Source: Criibacterium bergeronii (GTDB lineage: Bacteria > Bacillota > Clostridia > Peptostreptococcales > Filifactoraceae). From it: 64,000 nt of DNA. The stretch spans positions 1 to 64,000 of the forward strand of contig NZ_MBEW02000009.1 of NCBI RefSeq assembly GCF_001693775.2, read 5' to 3'. Numbering within the stretch: position 1 is the first letter of the stretch; every line of letters starts with the position of its first letter. Below the pieces are notes generated by a model, which saw nothing but the letters and a program-made list of their open reading frames with translations, was not told where the DNA came from and made no database searches. The position numbers were made by a program, and so were the translations under genes. Below are positions 16,477-25,597 of this stretch, piece after piece.

Positions 16477-17823
16477 TTACGCTTTTTCTTTCCCCATTTT
16501 ATTCAGTTCCCCAATCATCATGAAGATGCCAACAACAATCATGATGAAATCTACAAGTGGTTGCGTAAACCAAACAGCTTTTACTCCAAATATCATTGGC
16601 AATAAAATCATGGCAGGAACAAACAAAAACAGTTGTCTAAGCATAACAATAGTTCCGGCTTTCTTTCCGTTTCCGATTGATTGGAAGAAAGTAATCGTCA
16701 TAACCATTACTCCATATAGGATAAATACGGAATAAAATAATCTAAAGTTTCCAACACCCTGTGCAATAATATTTGCTTCTACACCAAATAGGGAAAGTAT
16801 TTGACTTGATAGCAGTAGAGATGGAATCCAAAAGATTCCTGCAAGAACTAAACCGCCAATAGAAAAGACCTTCATAGCGTCTCTTACTCTGTCATACTGT
16901 TTTGCCCCAAAGTTTGTTCCAACAACAGGTTGTAAGCCTTGACTCATTCCCCAAAGAGGAATAAATGAAAAGGCATATACACGAAGTGATGCCGCCATCA
17001 AAATTCCATTGGTATCTCCGCCATACTTAAATGCCATTTTATAAAGCATAGTTTGTTGTATCATAAATAAAAGCTGCATCATCATAGCAGATGAACCTAC
17101 CCCAAACATTTCTTTTTTTATCTCCGGATCAGACTTTATCTTATGGATTTTAACAACTTTACTCTTTTTCAAGAAATAATGTAGTGTTGCCACTGCCTGA
17201 ACAAATTGTGCTGTAATCGTTGCAAGGGCAGCACCTTCAATGGCATATTCACCCATTATTGTCATTAAGATTGGATCAAGGATAATATTTAGCAAAGCTC
17301 CAAGTCCCATAATCGTCATAGCTTTTTTCATCAATCCTTCGCCACGCATAACCATGTTTGCGGACTGTGTGAAGTTTACAAATAGAGAACCTATAAAAAT
17401 CACTCTGAGGTATCTAATACCATAGGCTTTGATTTCACCCGTTGCACCGACCATATCTAAAAAATGCGGAGCAAGAAGTATTCCTCCAACCGTAATAATT
17501 ACAGAGAAGAAAATCACCCAATAGATTAGGTTACCCATAATTTTATCTACAGTTTTTTGATCCCCTTTACCGATTGCTCTTGAAAGTACAGATGCAGAAC
17601 CTACACCAAGTAAAGTTGAAACACCGCTGTTAAAAAAGGTAAGTGGCATTGCGACACCGCAGGCAGTCATTGCTGTCTGTCCTATAATTTTCCCTGCAAA
17701 TATTCCGTCCATTAACGGATACAGACCGATAACAATCATTCCGATAACTGCCGGAATAGATAGCTGAAAGAGTAAGTCTATCGGTCTTTTTGTTAGTAAC
17801 TGTTCTTTCATATCTTGTTTCAT
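16477..17823 (-). CDS. MATE-family multidrug efflux transporter
   Basis: 448 aa, ATG at 17823 with GGAGG upstream. Twelve hydrophobic segments and MATE signatures are visible, including IPAVIGMIVIGLYPLMDGIF near the N-terminus, GVGSASVLSRAIGKGD (about 76-92), VNFTQSANMVMRGEGLMKKA, and in the second half AFSFIPLWGMSQGLQPVVGT. It exchanges Na+ or H+ for cationic drugs or metabolites across the cytoplasmic membrane. It is the last gene of the operon that starts with two ABC exporters under TetR control; the 26-bp gap to the ECF ATPase gene supports co-transcription. The substrate is unknown. Confidence 0.93.
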   Translation of the reverse strand: MKQDMKEQLLTKRPIDLLFQLSIPAVIGMIVIGLYPLMDGIFAGKIIGQTAMTACGVAMPLTFFNSGVSTLLGVGSASVLSRAIGKGDQKTVDKIMGNLIYWVIFFSVIITVGGILLAPHFLDMVGATGEIKAYGIRYLRVIFIGSLFVNFTQSANMVMRGEGLMKKAMTIMGLGALLNIILDPILMTIMGEYAIEGAALATITAQFVQAVATLHYFLKKSKVVKIHKIKSDPEIKKEMFGVGSSAMMMQLLFMIQQTMLYKMAFKYGGDTNGILMAASLRVYAFSFIPLWGMSQGLQPVVGTNFGAKQYDRVRDAMKVFSIGGLVLAGIFWIPSLLLSSQILSLFGVEANIIAQGVGNFRLFYSVFILYGVMVMTITFFQSIGNGKKAGTIVMLRQLFLFVPAMILLPMIFGVKAVWFTQPLVDFIMIVVGIFMMIGELNKMGKEKA

Positions 17824-17849
17824 TTACATTCCTCCAAATATTGTTTATA

Positions 17850-19325
17850 TTATAGGCAATTACTCGTTTGATTGAAAAACTCCTCGATTGCCTTTATATT
17901 TTTTTCATTCCTATTGCCATGCCATTTTAATTTTCCATTCTCCATAAACATAAAATAATCACAACAACATTCTACTAATTCCGGATCATGTGTGATAATA
18001 AAAATAGTTTTTCCGTCCTCTTTAAGCCTTATCATTTCATTAGAAACTTCTTTCATATTCTTAAAATCCAAACCACTTGTAGGTTCGTCCAAAATCAGTA
18101 TTGTCCTATCAGAAGCGATAGCACTTGCAATTGCAACCCTTTGTTTTTGCCCTCCGGATAATGACATTGGATGGCAATCTATAAAATCCATTAAGTTTAA
18201 TTTTTTACATATTTGATTAACTATTGTTTCTTTCCTTTCATCATTCTCTATACTCAAAAAAATTTCTTCTTTAACTGATTCGGTAAATAATTGATGATTA
18301 ACATCCTGCATCACCATAAAACATTTTTTTAGCCTTTCTCTTGTAGCATAACTTTCTGTTTGTATATTTAAAGTTCCTTTTGCTTTTTCTTCAACTCCAC
18401 ATAAGCATTTTGAAAAAGTTGATTTTCCAGAACCATTATTTCCTAAAACAGCCACAATAGATTTTTGAGGTAATACAGCATCATTAATTTCAAAAAACGG
18501 CTCTTTTCCATAACTAAACATAAAATTCTTAATCTCTATTTGTTCCTTAGATTCTATATTTTTTATACGGCTACTGGTATCAATAGGGTGTATGCTCCTT
18601 AACCCCATATTATTTAAAATGCTGTTAGGTAATTTCTTGAACTCAACACAAGAAAATTCTTTGTTAATTTTTCCATCTTTCATATAAATAAATCTATCTG
18701 CAATATCTATTAAATATTGTAGTCTATGCTCTGCAATAACCACAGTTGACTTTTTTTCTTTCCATTTTTTTATGATATATTTTAACATTTTTATAGTTTG
18801 TATATCTAAATTAGAAGATGGCTCATCTAATACATAGATTTCAGGCTCCATAACAGCAGCAGAAGCACAAGCAATTTTTTGTTTTTCTCCTCCTGACATA
18901 GAAAACAAGCTCTTATCAAGCAAATCTTTTATATTTAATTCTTTTGTTACCTTGCCAATTCTTCTACAAATTTCTTCTCTTGAAATCCCAAAATTTTCAC
19001 AGGCGAATGCAATTTCGCTTGTTGAATCTACATTGAAAAATTGAGTTCTTGGATTTTGAAATACTGATCCTACATATTGACTCAATTCATTAATAGAATT
19101 TTTAGAAATTTCATGTTCATTTACAATAACGCTACCAGTCAAATTTCCGGAATAATACCCGGGAATTAACCCATTTATCAACCTACTTATTGTAGTTTTT
19201 CCGCAACCGGACTCACCACAAAATACAACTACTTCACCAGCATTGATATTTAAATTAATATTATAAATTCCAGCATTCTTATTCCCGCTATCATAAGTAA
19301 ATGACACGTCTTTAAATTCAATCAA
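17850..19325 (-). CDS. ECF-type ATPase with two fused ABC domains
   Basis: 491 aa holding two complete nucleotide-binding domains. Domain 1: Walker A GESGCGKTT (about 37), signature SMSGGEKQKIA, Walker B EIYVLDEPSSNLD. Domain 2: Walker A GNNGSGKST (about 295), signature SLSGGQKQRVA, Walker B TILILDEPTSGLD, switch His in IITHDPE. Tandem EcfA-like ATPases of this kind power energy-coupling-factor importers with the EcfT protein encoded 3 bp downstream in the transcript order upstream (19328) and the S component at 20062. Together with the ABC exporters and MATE gene this makes a cluster widespread on Firmicutes mobile elements. The imported or moved substrate is unknown. Confidence 0.93.
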   Translation of the reverse strand: MIEFKDVSFTYDSGNKNAGIYNINLNINAGEVVVFCGESGCGKTTISRLINGLIPGYYSGNLTGSVIVNEHEISKNSINELSQYVGSVFQNPRTQFFNVDSTSEIAFACENFGISREEICRRIGKVTKELNIKDLLDKSLFSMSGGEKQKIACASAAVMEPEIYVLDEPSSNLDIQTIKMLKYIIKKWKEKKSTVVIAEHRLQYLIDIADRFIYMKDGKINKEFSCVEFKKLPNSILNNMGLRSIHPIDTSSRIKNIESKEQIEIKNFMFSYGKEPFFEINDAVLPQKSIVAVLGNNGSGKSTFSKCLCGVEEKAKGTLNIQTESYATRERLKKCFMVMQDVNHQLFTESVKEEIFLSIENDERKETIVNQICKKLNLMDFIDCHPMSLSGGQKQRVAIASAIASDRTILILDEPTSGLDFKNMKEVSNEMIRLKEDGKTIFIITHDPELVECCCDYFMFMENGKLKWHGNRNEKNIKAIEEFFNQTSNCL

Positions 19326-19327
19326 TG

Positions 19328-20062
19328 CTATCCCCTCCTATATAAAAATAGTCCTGTAAAGGCAATTGAAAAGAGTAAAATGAGCAAATCATATATAGTA
19401 AACTTTACTTTTACTACAGTAGTTCTCTTTTTCAAAGCTCCCAATCCTCTACTTATTGCCGCCGCCGACAATTCATCACCTATTTTTGCAATAGAAACGA
19501 TTAAAGGTATTGTTACATATTCCAAGTATAAGCTTGGATTTTTCCACGCCTTTTTATTTTTAAAACTAATTCCTCTCATTTTCATAGCAGTCTTAATAGA
19601 GTTGTGTTCTTCTTTCAAAGTTGGAATAAACCTGAATGCAACTGCTGTTGGAATAATAAATGCATTGGGAATTTTCCACTTTACCATGGCTGCTATAAAC
19701 TCGCTCGTTTTTGTGGACATTACAACATAATATCCCAACATAAAAATTGGAAATAGTCTTAAAATTAAGGCATTCAACAATACTGAAATTGTATTTATGA
19801 GTGTAGGCAATGTGTACATATCTTTCGTAAAGTGTGCCATAATAGCCAAGGTAAATAGCCCTCCATAAATGAAAGCTATCTTAACTTGTTTATTAGATAA
19901 TAATAATGCTATTGCCACAATGGCGGATATAAGGCTAACTAAAATATCCTTATATCCGACAGACATTATGGTTGTTATAAATATCATAAATAAAATTTTA
20001 GTACGAGGATCTAAGAAAAAGCCCTTTGGTTTATTCGGTTCGTATACCTCATACTCTTCCAT
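19328..20062 (-). CDS. ECF transporter transmembrane T component
   Basis: 244 aa with several membrane segments in the N-terminal two thirds (LFMIFITTIMSVGYKDILVS, LIVSIAKIGDELSAAAISRG). The two coupling-helix Ala-Arg-Gly-like motifs typical of EcfT are present as MKMRGISF (about 150) and AAAISRGLGA (about 203). It overlaps the S-component gene end by one base (20062) and is followed two bases later by the ATPase gene, so the three genes form one translationally linked unit. The role is to couple ATP hydrolysis to substrate-binding S protein movement. Confidence 0.9.
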   Translation of the reverse strand: MEEYEVYEPNKPKGFFLDPRTKILFMIFITTIMSVGYKDILVSLISAIVAIALLLSNKQVKIAFIYGGLFTLAIMAHFTKDMYTLPTLINTISVLLNALILRLFPIFMLGYYVVMSTKTSEFIAAMVKWKIPNAFIIPTAVAFRFIPTLKEEHNSIKTAMKMRGISFKNKKAWKNPSLYLEYVTIPLIVSIAKIGDELSAAAISRGLGALKKRTTVVKVKFTIYDLLILLFSIAFTGLFLYRRG

Positions 20063-20643
20063 TAAATGATACCCGCTCTCTCAAAGTGTTTCTTAAGCAT
20101 TTTCCTCCCTAAATTTGCACCAATAACTGAGCCGATAAAAATAATTCCAAATGCAGCAATCCCCATCCAAGAAGGCATATATTTTGCGAGTGCAAGTGCA
20201 TATTGTTCTCCCATTTGTTGCTTAACACCTTCCATATAGGTATCTGCCATTACCCACATTGGCATTTGACAACCTATCATTCCGCAAGAAAATAGCCAAA
20301 ATCCAATAACATTCTTTTTAAAACTCTTAAAACCACCTGATTTCATAACCAGATCACTGATAATTCCAAATGGAATATATCCCACTAACGCTAACCATGT
20401 ATAACCCATTAAATACCAAAATATACCAATAATAATTGCCATAATAGTGACCATTCCAAACTTTTCTGTTTTTGTTAAAAACAACATGAATGGTATTCCT
20501 GTAACAATTGGAATTATCAAATATATTGCAGGATATAAGATTGGAATTGCATTCATCATTCCTACTACAAAAAATATAACTAAATAAATAGCCGTATAAA
20601 TTCCTACATTGATTAAATCTTTCGCTGATAAACTTTTTTTCAT
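20062..20643 (-). CDS. ECF S component, MptD/Trep_Strep family
   Basis: I place the start at ATG 20643 (MKKSLSAKDLINVGIYTAIY) because GAGGA lies nine bases upstream; an ATG at 20658 is also in frame. About 193 aa with six hydrophobic segments. SAKDLINVGIYTAIYLVIFF is the opening typical of the MptD or Trep_Strep family of substrate-binding membrane proteins, and the end has FGIIFIGSVIGANLGRKML. It should dock on EcfT and the fused ATPase encoded next to it. The family's ligand is not established, so the substrate stays open. Confidence 0.88.
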   Translation of the reverse strand: MKKSLSAKDLINVGIYTAIYLVIFFVVGMMNAIPILYPAIYLIIPIVTGIPFMLFLTKTEKFGMVTIMAIIIGIFWYLMGYTWLALVGYIPFGIISDLVMKSGGFKSFKKNVIGFWLFSCGMIGCQMPMWVMADTYMEGVKQQMGEQYALALAKYMPSWMGIAAFGIIFIGSVIGANLGRKMLKKHFERAGII

Positions 20644-20727
20644 TTTTAAAATCCTCATTATATTTTAGCAGTATAAAAAGCTACTCATTTTATATTTGAA
20701 CCCTATGGTACAAAACATTTTTATCAT

Positions 20728-22461
20728 TTATGACAAGTGCCAATTTACTGCAATTTTTCTTGCTTCAACAAAATTCTTATAGATACCATCCATTTGGATA
20801 AGTTCTTCATGTGTACCTCGCTGTCTTATCTTTCCATCAGCTAAAACAAGAATCTGATTTGCGTGTTTTATAGTTTTTAGTCTATGTGCAATCATAATTA
20901 CAGTTTTATTTCTCGTAAGTTCCTCCATTGCAAGCTGTAATTTATCCTCATTTTCAGGATCAATATTTGCTGTAGCTTCATCAAAAATAATAATTGGTGC
21001 GTTTTTTATAATCGCTCTTGCTATTGATATTCTTTGTCTTTCACCCCCAGATAAACTTGCTCCACCCTCACCTATAACTGTTTCGTATTGTTCAGGAAGA
21101 CTCATGATAAAATCATGACAGCACGCCTTTTTAGCAGCATCTACTACTTCTTCATGTGTGGCATTAGGCTTAGCAAACTTTATATTGTTTTCTATTGTAT
21201 CTTGAAACAAATACACATTTTGAAAAACCATACTAATTTGCCTCATCAATGACTCTAATGAGTATTCCTTTACATCATGACCACCTATACTAATCTTTCC
21301 TTTATCTGCATCCCAGAATCTCGCAATTAAGTTGCAAAATGTTGTTTTCCCAGCTCCTGATGGTCCAACTATTGCAGTCATCTGATTCTGTGGTATCTCA
21401 ATAGATATATCATCAAGAATCTTTTTGCCTGAATATGAAAACTCTACATTTTCAAATAGAATATTGAAGTTATCAGGATTTATCTCATTTCCCTCAATAT
21501 CCATCTGTGGAAATTTTTCTAATTTCTTGGTCTGTTCAATAGAACCACTAACAACTCTAAGGGCAGTAGTTGCACTTCCTGCCAATTTAATTTGAGAAAA
21601 AGCAAGAAATGAAATTATAATTGTCATAACTGTATTTAGGAACGAAAGTTCTCCTCTGTGATAGAAGAAAATACCTGCACCAATTATTAAAATGCTAAAC
21701 AAATCCAAAATAATATTTTGAGCAATCGTGTAAGGTGTGAACAGCTTTTCACAATCAAGATTTGTTTTTCTGGTATTTTCAATAGCACTTCTGACTTTTT
21801 CATCTCCTTTACCTGTTAAATTAAAGGATTTTATCACAGCCATTCCGCCAATCTGTTCTAAAATGGCATCAACTAATTTCGCAGACGCTACTTGTCGTTT
21901 AGGAAGAATCCCTCTTGACTTATTTTCCATTTTTGATAAAACAAGCAAATACAATAAACTTCCAAGTGTTACGATAATACCGATTCTCAACTCAAAAACT
22001 AAAATCATTAGTGTAAAGATTATTGTATTAATAAAACCAGATAAGGTATTTACCATAACCATTGCAGCAGTATTTTCTACATCCTCTAAAACAGTTGTAG
22101 AAATTCCAACGACTTCACCAATATTATTTTCATTAAAGAATCCCATAGGTATTTTTTTAAGCATTTCTCCTATAGCAATTCTTTTATTTGCTACCATAAA
22201 ATAACTTGCATGGCATTGCTGTAACTGTGAATAATAATTCGCAATACTTCTCCCACCTATACTTACAACAAGAAGTATCAAAGCAATCCACGCAGGTGTC
22301 ATACTCATATTTTTTTCAACAACAGCTTTCACTATAAAGTAAATGGCACTGATTTGAAGCATATGAAAAATTGCAAATAAGAAACTTACCAATATAGAAT
22401 GGTATACATTTTTCTTCTCACCGCCTGAGAAATCTAAAATCTTTTTTAAAGCACTTAGCAT
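20728..22461 (-). CDS. ABC transporter, fused permease and ATPase (second half-transporter)
   Basis: 577 aa: an N-terminal six-helix ABC membrane domain (about 1-310) and a C-terminal ATPase with Walker A GPSGAGKTT (about 364), Q loop in MVFQNVYLF, signature LSGGERQRIS, Walker B PIIIFDEATANIDPE and switch His MIAHRLKT. It overlaps the preceding ABC gene by seven bases (22455-22461), so the two half-transporters are translationally coupled and probably act as a heterodimer. The family exports drugs, peptides or siderophores. The TetR-regulated setting suggests export of a toxic compound, but the substrate is unknown. Confidence 0.92.
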   Translation of the reverse strand: MLSALKKILDFSGGEKKNVYHSILVSFLFAIFHMLQISAIYFIVKAVVEKNMSMTPAWIALILLVVSIGGRSIANYYSQLQQCHASYFMVANKRIAIGEMLKKIPMGFFNENNIGEVVGISTTVLEDVENTAAMVMVNTLSGFINTIIFTLMILVFELRIGIIVTLGSLLYLLVLSKMENKSRGILPKRQVASAKLVDAILEQIGGMAVIKSFNLTGKGDEKVRSAIENTRKTNLDCEKLFTPYTIAQNIILDLFSILIIGAGIFFYHRGELSFLNTVMTIIISFLAFSQIKLAGSATTALRVVSGSIEQTKKLEKFPQMDIEGNEINPDNFNILFENVEFSYSGKKILDDISIEIPQNQMTAIVGPSGAGKTTFCNLIARFWDADKGKISIGGHDVKEYSLESLMRQISMVFQNVYLFQDTIENNIKFAKPNATHEEVVDAAKKACCHDFIMSLPEQYETVIGEGGASLSGGERQRISIARAIIKNAPIIIFDEATANIDPENEDKLQLAMEELTRNKTVIMIAHRLKTIKHANQILVLADGKIRQRGTHEELIQMDGIYKNFVEARKIAVNWHLS

Positions 22462-24200
22462 TTTATTTCACCATCCTTTACTCCAATATGAGCTTCCCAC
22501 ATCTTTTGATATAACTCACAATCCTTCATCAATTCCTCGTGTCTGCCATATGAAACAAGCTCTCCATTCTCAATCAAGAAAATCTGCTCCGAATCTGTTA
22601 TTGTTGACAACCTATGTGCAATAACAATAACCGTTTTATTTTGTATCAATTTAGATAGAGCTTCTTTAATAATTACTTCATTCTCCGGATCAATATATGA
22701 AGTTGCTTCATCCAATATGACTATTGGAGAATTTTTCAGCATAGCTCTTGCTATTGAGATTCGCTGTCTTTCTCCTCCGGAAACATGACTGCCACTACTT
22801 CCGACAATGGTATCGTAACCATGCTCCATCTTCATAATAAAGTCATGACAACCCGACTGCCTTGCAATATCTTCAACTTCTTTATCACTTGCACTTGGAT
22901 TTCCCATTCTGATATTTTCTCTAATACTCTCATTAAAAAGAAAATTGTCCTGAGAAACAAAAGCTGTCAAACCATATAATTGTTTCAGCGGAATATCTGT
23001 AATATTATATCCACCAATTTTTATAGCTCCCTCAGTTATGTCCCAATATCCAGCTATCAATTTTGCTAAAGTTGACTTGCCACTACCACTTGGACCTACA
23101 AAAGCTACCGTTGTTCCTTCCTTTATATTCAACGATACTCCATGAAGAACTTCATTTTCTTCTTCATATCCAAACTTGACATCTTGTAACTCAATACCAT
23201 ATTGCTTGATATCAGCATATTTATCGGAATGCTTTTGCTCCTTGCCTTCCAAAATTAAGTTAATAGAATTTGCAATAGTTCCTATCTTTGCAAGACCATC
23301 AACGAAATTCATCGTTTCAAGTAACGGTCCTGCAATACCTAAAGATAAAATGATAACAGATATAAATACTTCTGCACTTAAACTGCCATGAATGTAGAAA
23401 TACCAACCAAATGGAAGTACTGTTATCATTGTCGTTGGTGATATATTTTTAGATAAAGATACTGGTAACTGACAGCTCTTCATCCATCCATAAAAGTATT
23501 TTGCATTAGCAATAACCTTATCTTTATATTTTGCATATGATCTCTTATCCTGATTGAATGTCTTAATTACTTCTATTCCATTAACATACTCAACAATCGC
23601 AGAGTTCATATCTCGATTGACTTTTACAGAACCCTCGTACTGAACGGCATAATTTTTCATTACAAATCCCATAAAAAGCATCCCCACAGGAATGGATACT
23701 AATGATAAAAGAGCCATTCTCCAATCAAGAAATAATAAGTAAATAAATATACTCAAAGAGCCTAATAAATTTGAGGTCATTTCAGGTAAAAGGTGTGCCA
23801 GAGGCTTTTCCATACTTTCAACTTGATCAACCATAATTTGCTTAAAATTTCCACTTGGAACAGAGATTATTTCCCCTAATGGCATCTTTGGAAGTTTTTC
23901 AAGCATTTTTAAACGAACATCTTTCAGTACACTAAAAGTTGCTTTATGAGATACAGATAAAGCCATAGAGTATAAAAATGATTTTAAGATGTAGGATAAT
24001 AATCCTATTCCTAACCATAAGGAATAAATTTTAACATCCTTATTTCCATTTAACAATTCAACTAAAATAAGACTTGCTGCAATATATGGAATAATCCCTG
24101 CAATAACACCGATACTCGCTATAAATACAGATGTTTTTAACTTTGAATGTTCCTTTTTTGCAAGCTCCCACAATATAGTAGCAGGACTTTTTTGATTCAT
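22455..24200 (-). CDS. ABC transporter, fused permease and ATPase (first half-transporter)
   Basis: The start is set at the ATG at 24200 (MNQKSPATILWELAKKEHSK), which has GGAGGTG six bases upstream; the ATG at 24215 overlaps that ribosome site. 581 aa with an ABC membrane domain (about 1-320) and an ATPase: Walker A GPSGSGKST, signature VSGGERQRIS, Walker B PIVILDEATSYIDPE, switch VIAHRLST. It is the first gene of a six-gene operon (two ABC, S, T, ATPase, MATE). Operator-like palindromes at 24221-24247, matching one at the tetR promoter, lie just upstream and imply TetR repression. Confidence 0.92.
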   Translation of the reverse strand: MNQKSPATILWELAKKEHSKLKTSVFIASIGVIAGIIPYIAASLILVELLNGNKDVKIYSLWLGIGLLSYILKSFLYSMALSVSHKATFSVLKDVRLKMLEKLPKMPLGEIISVPSGNFKQIMVDQVESMEKPLAHLLPEMTSNLLGSLSIFIYLLFLDWRMALLSLVSIPVGMLFMGFVMKNYAVQYEGSVKVNRDMNSAIVEYVNGIEVIKTFNQDKRSYAKYKDKVIANAKYFYGWMKSCQLPVSLSKNISPTTMITVLPFGWYFYIHGSLSAEVFISVIILSLGIAGPLLETMNFVDGLAKIGTIANSINLILEGKEQKHSDKYADIKQYGIELQDVKFGYEEENEVLHGVSLNIKEGTTVAFVGPSGSGKSTLAKLIAGYWDITEGAIKIGGYNITDIPLKQLYGLTAFVSQDNFLFNESIRENIRMGNPSASDKEVEDIARQSGCHDFIMKMEHGYDTIVGSSGSHVSGGERQRISIARAMLKNSPIVILDEATSYIDPENEVIIKEALSKLIQNKTVIVIAHRLSTITDSEQIFLIENGELVSYGRHEELMKDCELYQKMWEAHIGVKDGEIKC

Positions 24201-24220
24201 AATCAACACCTCCAAATGAA

Positions 24221-24247
24221 ATAACTTAATTAGCTAACTTAGTTATC
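24221..24247 (-). promoter_or_regulatory. Operator upstream of the ABC operon
   Basis: GCTAACTTAGTTATC (24233-24247) matches the palindrome GATAACTTAGTTATC at the tetR promoter in 13 of 15 positions, and it overlaps a second copy-like segment ATAACTTAATTAGC (24221-24234). It lies between tetR (ends 24295) and the first ABC gene (24200), the place for repression of the transporter operon by the TetR protein. Confidence 0.65.
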
Positions 24248-24294
24248 TTTATTTTAAAAAAATATAAGGGCGTTTAATACCCTTTCCCTTATAT

Positions 24295-24918
24295 TTAAAA
24301 ACCTCGCAATTTCTCCCATCCATCATAAAAAAACTTCGAAACTATTCTTGTGTTTAACTTTACTTCTTCTTCTGTTTGAGAATGTATTATAATTTCACAC
24401 AATGCATTAATATAAGCATGGTTTAACAAATGCATTGCATCTTTAGGGACTTCTGATTTTATATTCTTTTTCTTTGAAATAATATGAAACGCTTTATGTC
24501 TATTTATATCTTCTTTTTCCACAAGAAGCTCTATAAAATTATCATATTTCGTTCCATATGCTTTGTATATCAAAAGATTAAATAATTCTTTCCTACTAAA
24601 CATATATAGTGTAGATTCAATTGAACCCTCAATATTAATTTCTGCTAAATCTTGTCCATAATTTTTTTCTATATCTCGAAAAGATTCCTCTTCAAACTTA
24701 TCGTAAAAACCTAGAAGTTCTTTTGCCAATGGTGCAACCAAACTGACAAATAAATCTTCTTTATCATTAAAATGTCTATAAAAGGCTCCCGTAGTAACCC
24801 CTGCATCTTTACAAATTTTTCTTAAATTTGAACGCTCATAACCGTCATTCAAGAAATTAAGTTTTCCGCTCTCTATAATTTTTTTATGTGTCAAGTCAAA
24901 ACCACTTGTATCTGTCAT
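24295..24918 (-). CDS. TetR/AcrR-family transcriptional repressor
   Basis: 207 aa, ATG at 24918 with GGAGGTG upstream. The N-terminal helix-turn-helix is canonical: GYERSNLRKICKDAGVTTGA followed by FYRHFNDKEDLFVSLV (residues about 27-62). The C-terminal domain is helical and divergent, as usual for ligand-sensing TetR proteins. The palindrome GATAACTTAGTTATC lies directly after its own -10 box and a near-identical site lies before the ABC operon, so it probably represses both. The inducing ligand is presumably a substrate of the exporters. Confidence 0.92.
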   Translation of the reverse strand: MTDTSGFDLTHKKIIESGKLNFLNDGYERSNLRKICKDAGVTTGAFYRHFNDKEDLFVSLVAPLAKELLGFYDKFEEESFRDIEKNYGQDLAEINIEGSIESTLYMFSRKELFNLLIYKAYGTKYDNFIELLVEKEDINRHKAFHIISKKKNIKSEVPKDAMHLLNHAYINALCEIIIHSQTEEEVKLNTRIVSKFFYDGWEKLRGF

Positions 24919-24966
24919 GTTCTCACCTCCTTGACTAACGATTCAATTCATTTGTTATTCCTCGGC

Positions 24967-25010
24967 GATAACTTAGTTATCATTTTACCTGATAACGCAT
25001 TTTTTGTCAA
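24967..25010 (-). promoter_or_regulatory. tetR promoter with overlapping operator
   Basis: On the minus strand: -35 TTGACA (25010-25005), a 17-bp spacer, -10 TAAAAT (24987-24982), immediately followed by the perfect palindrome GATAACTTAGTTATC (24981-24967). A half-site GATAAC also sits in the spacer (24991-24996). The position of the palindrome over the transcription start fits autorepression. Confidence 0.8.
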
Positions 25011-25073
25011 GTTATATATAGATGAATAAATAAACTTATGATATACTGTTTTATAAATCAAATACTCGCTTAA

Positions 25074-25178
25074 TGCTTGTTATCTAATTTGTTCTTTTGT
25101 AGAGCAAGCACAGTAAGTGTACGGACACTTACGAAAAAATTGATGAAGCAGACCTTCGGGATCTGCTTCTTTTTTTAT
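25074..25178 (+). ncRNA. Candidate small structured RNA
   Basis: Three stem-loops follow one another on the plus strand: TGCTTG (25074) with CAAGCA (25105-25110); GTAAGTGT-ACGG-ACACTTAC (25113-25132), a perfect 8-bp hairpin; and a terminator hairpin GAAGCAGA...TCTGCTTC (25145-25169) with eight Ts. No open frame with a ribosome site covers it. It is divergent from tetR. A plus-strand promoter is not clear; TATACT near 25043 could be a -10. It could also be the 3' end of a lost gene. Confidence 0.4.
25145..25177 (+). terminator. Rho-independent terminator
   Basis: Stem GAAGCAGA (25145-25152) with TCTGCTTC (25162-25169), loop CCTTCGGGA that can close further as a UUCG-type tetraloop, and a T8 tract (25170-25177). 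It ends the candidate small RNA or a lost upstream transcript. Confidence 0.85.
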
Positions 25179-25225
25179 CAATTTTTAACTTGTTATAATC
25201 AAAATGCCTACTATAAAAAAGCACC

Positions 25226-25458
25226 GACAATAGTTCTATAGTCACATTCCATAAAAATTGTTTTTGACAATAGTACTGTTGTTATGCCAATCAAAAAAAA
25301 TTGTTCTATTACTACAGCCTATACTTTTCCAATAGTCAAGACCTATATCAGAACACAGAAAAAGGAATTTCAATAAATTATCCATTTACACGAAACCACT
25401 TTATTTCAAACCTTTTATATGGCTTTAATCATTTATTATTGACAGTCGAACAATAGTC
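25226..25458. repeat. Repeat module B1 (left of single-gene cassette)
   Basis: Iterons GACAATAGTTCTATAGTC (25226), GACAATAGTACTGTTGTT (25266) and a weaker ATTGTTCTATTACTAC (25300) are spaced 40 and 30 bp. A distal element follows: CTTTATTTCAAACCTTTTAT, then TTGACAGTCGAACAATAGTC from 25439. Module B2 at 26389 repeats the same order, orientation and spacing (41 and 30 bp). The two bracket the gene at 25598-26353. This module fills most of the gap between 25178 and 25597; the rest (25459-25597) shows nothing. Confidence 0.75.
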
Positions 25459-25597
25459 TTAACATGAAATTTTAAGCTATTTTGAAAATTATATATTCCT
25501 AACAAAATCCATCAAATTTATAAGATTTATAACATTTCTATCGTTTCAATCAAGTTATTTTTAACTAGGATATTTATTAACATCTCTATAATTAATT

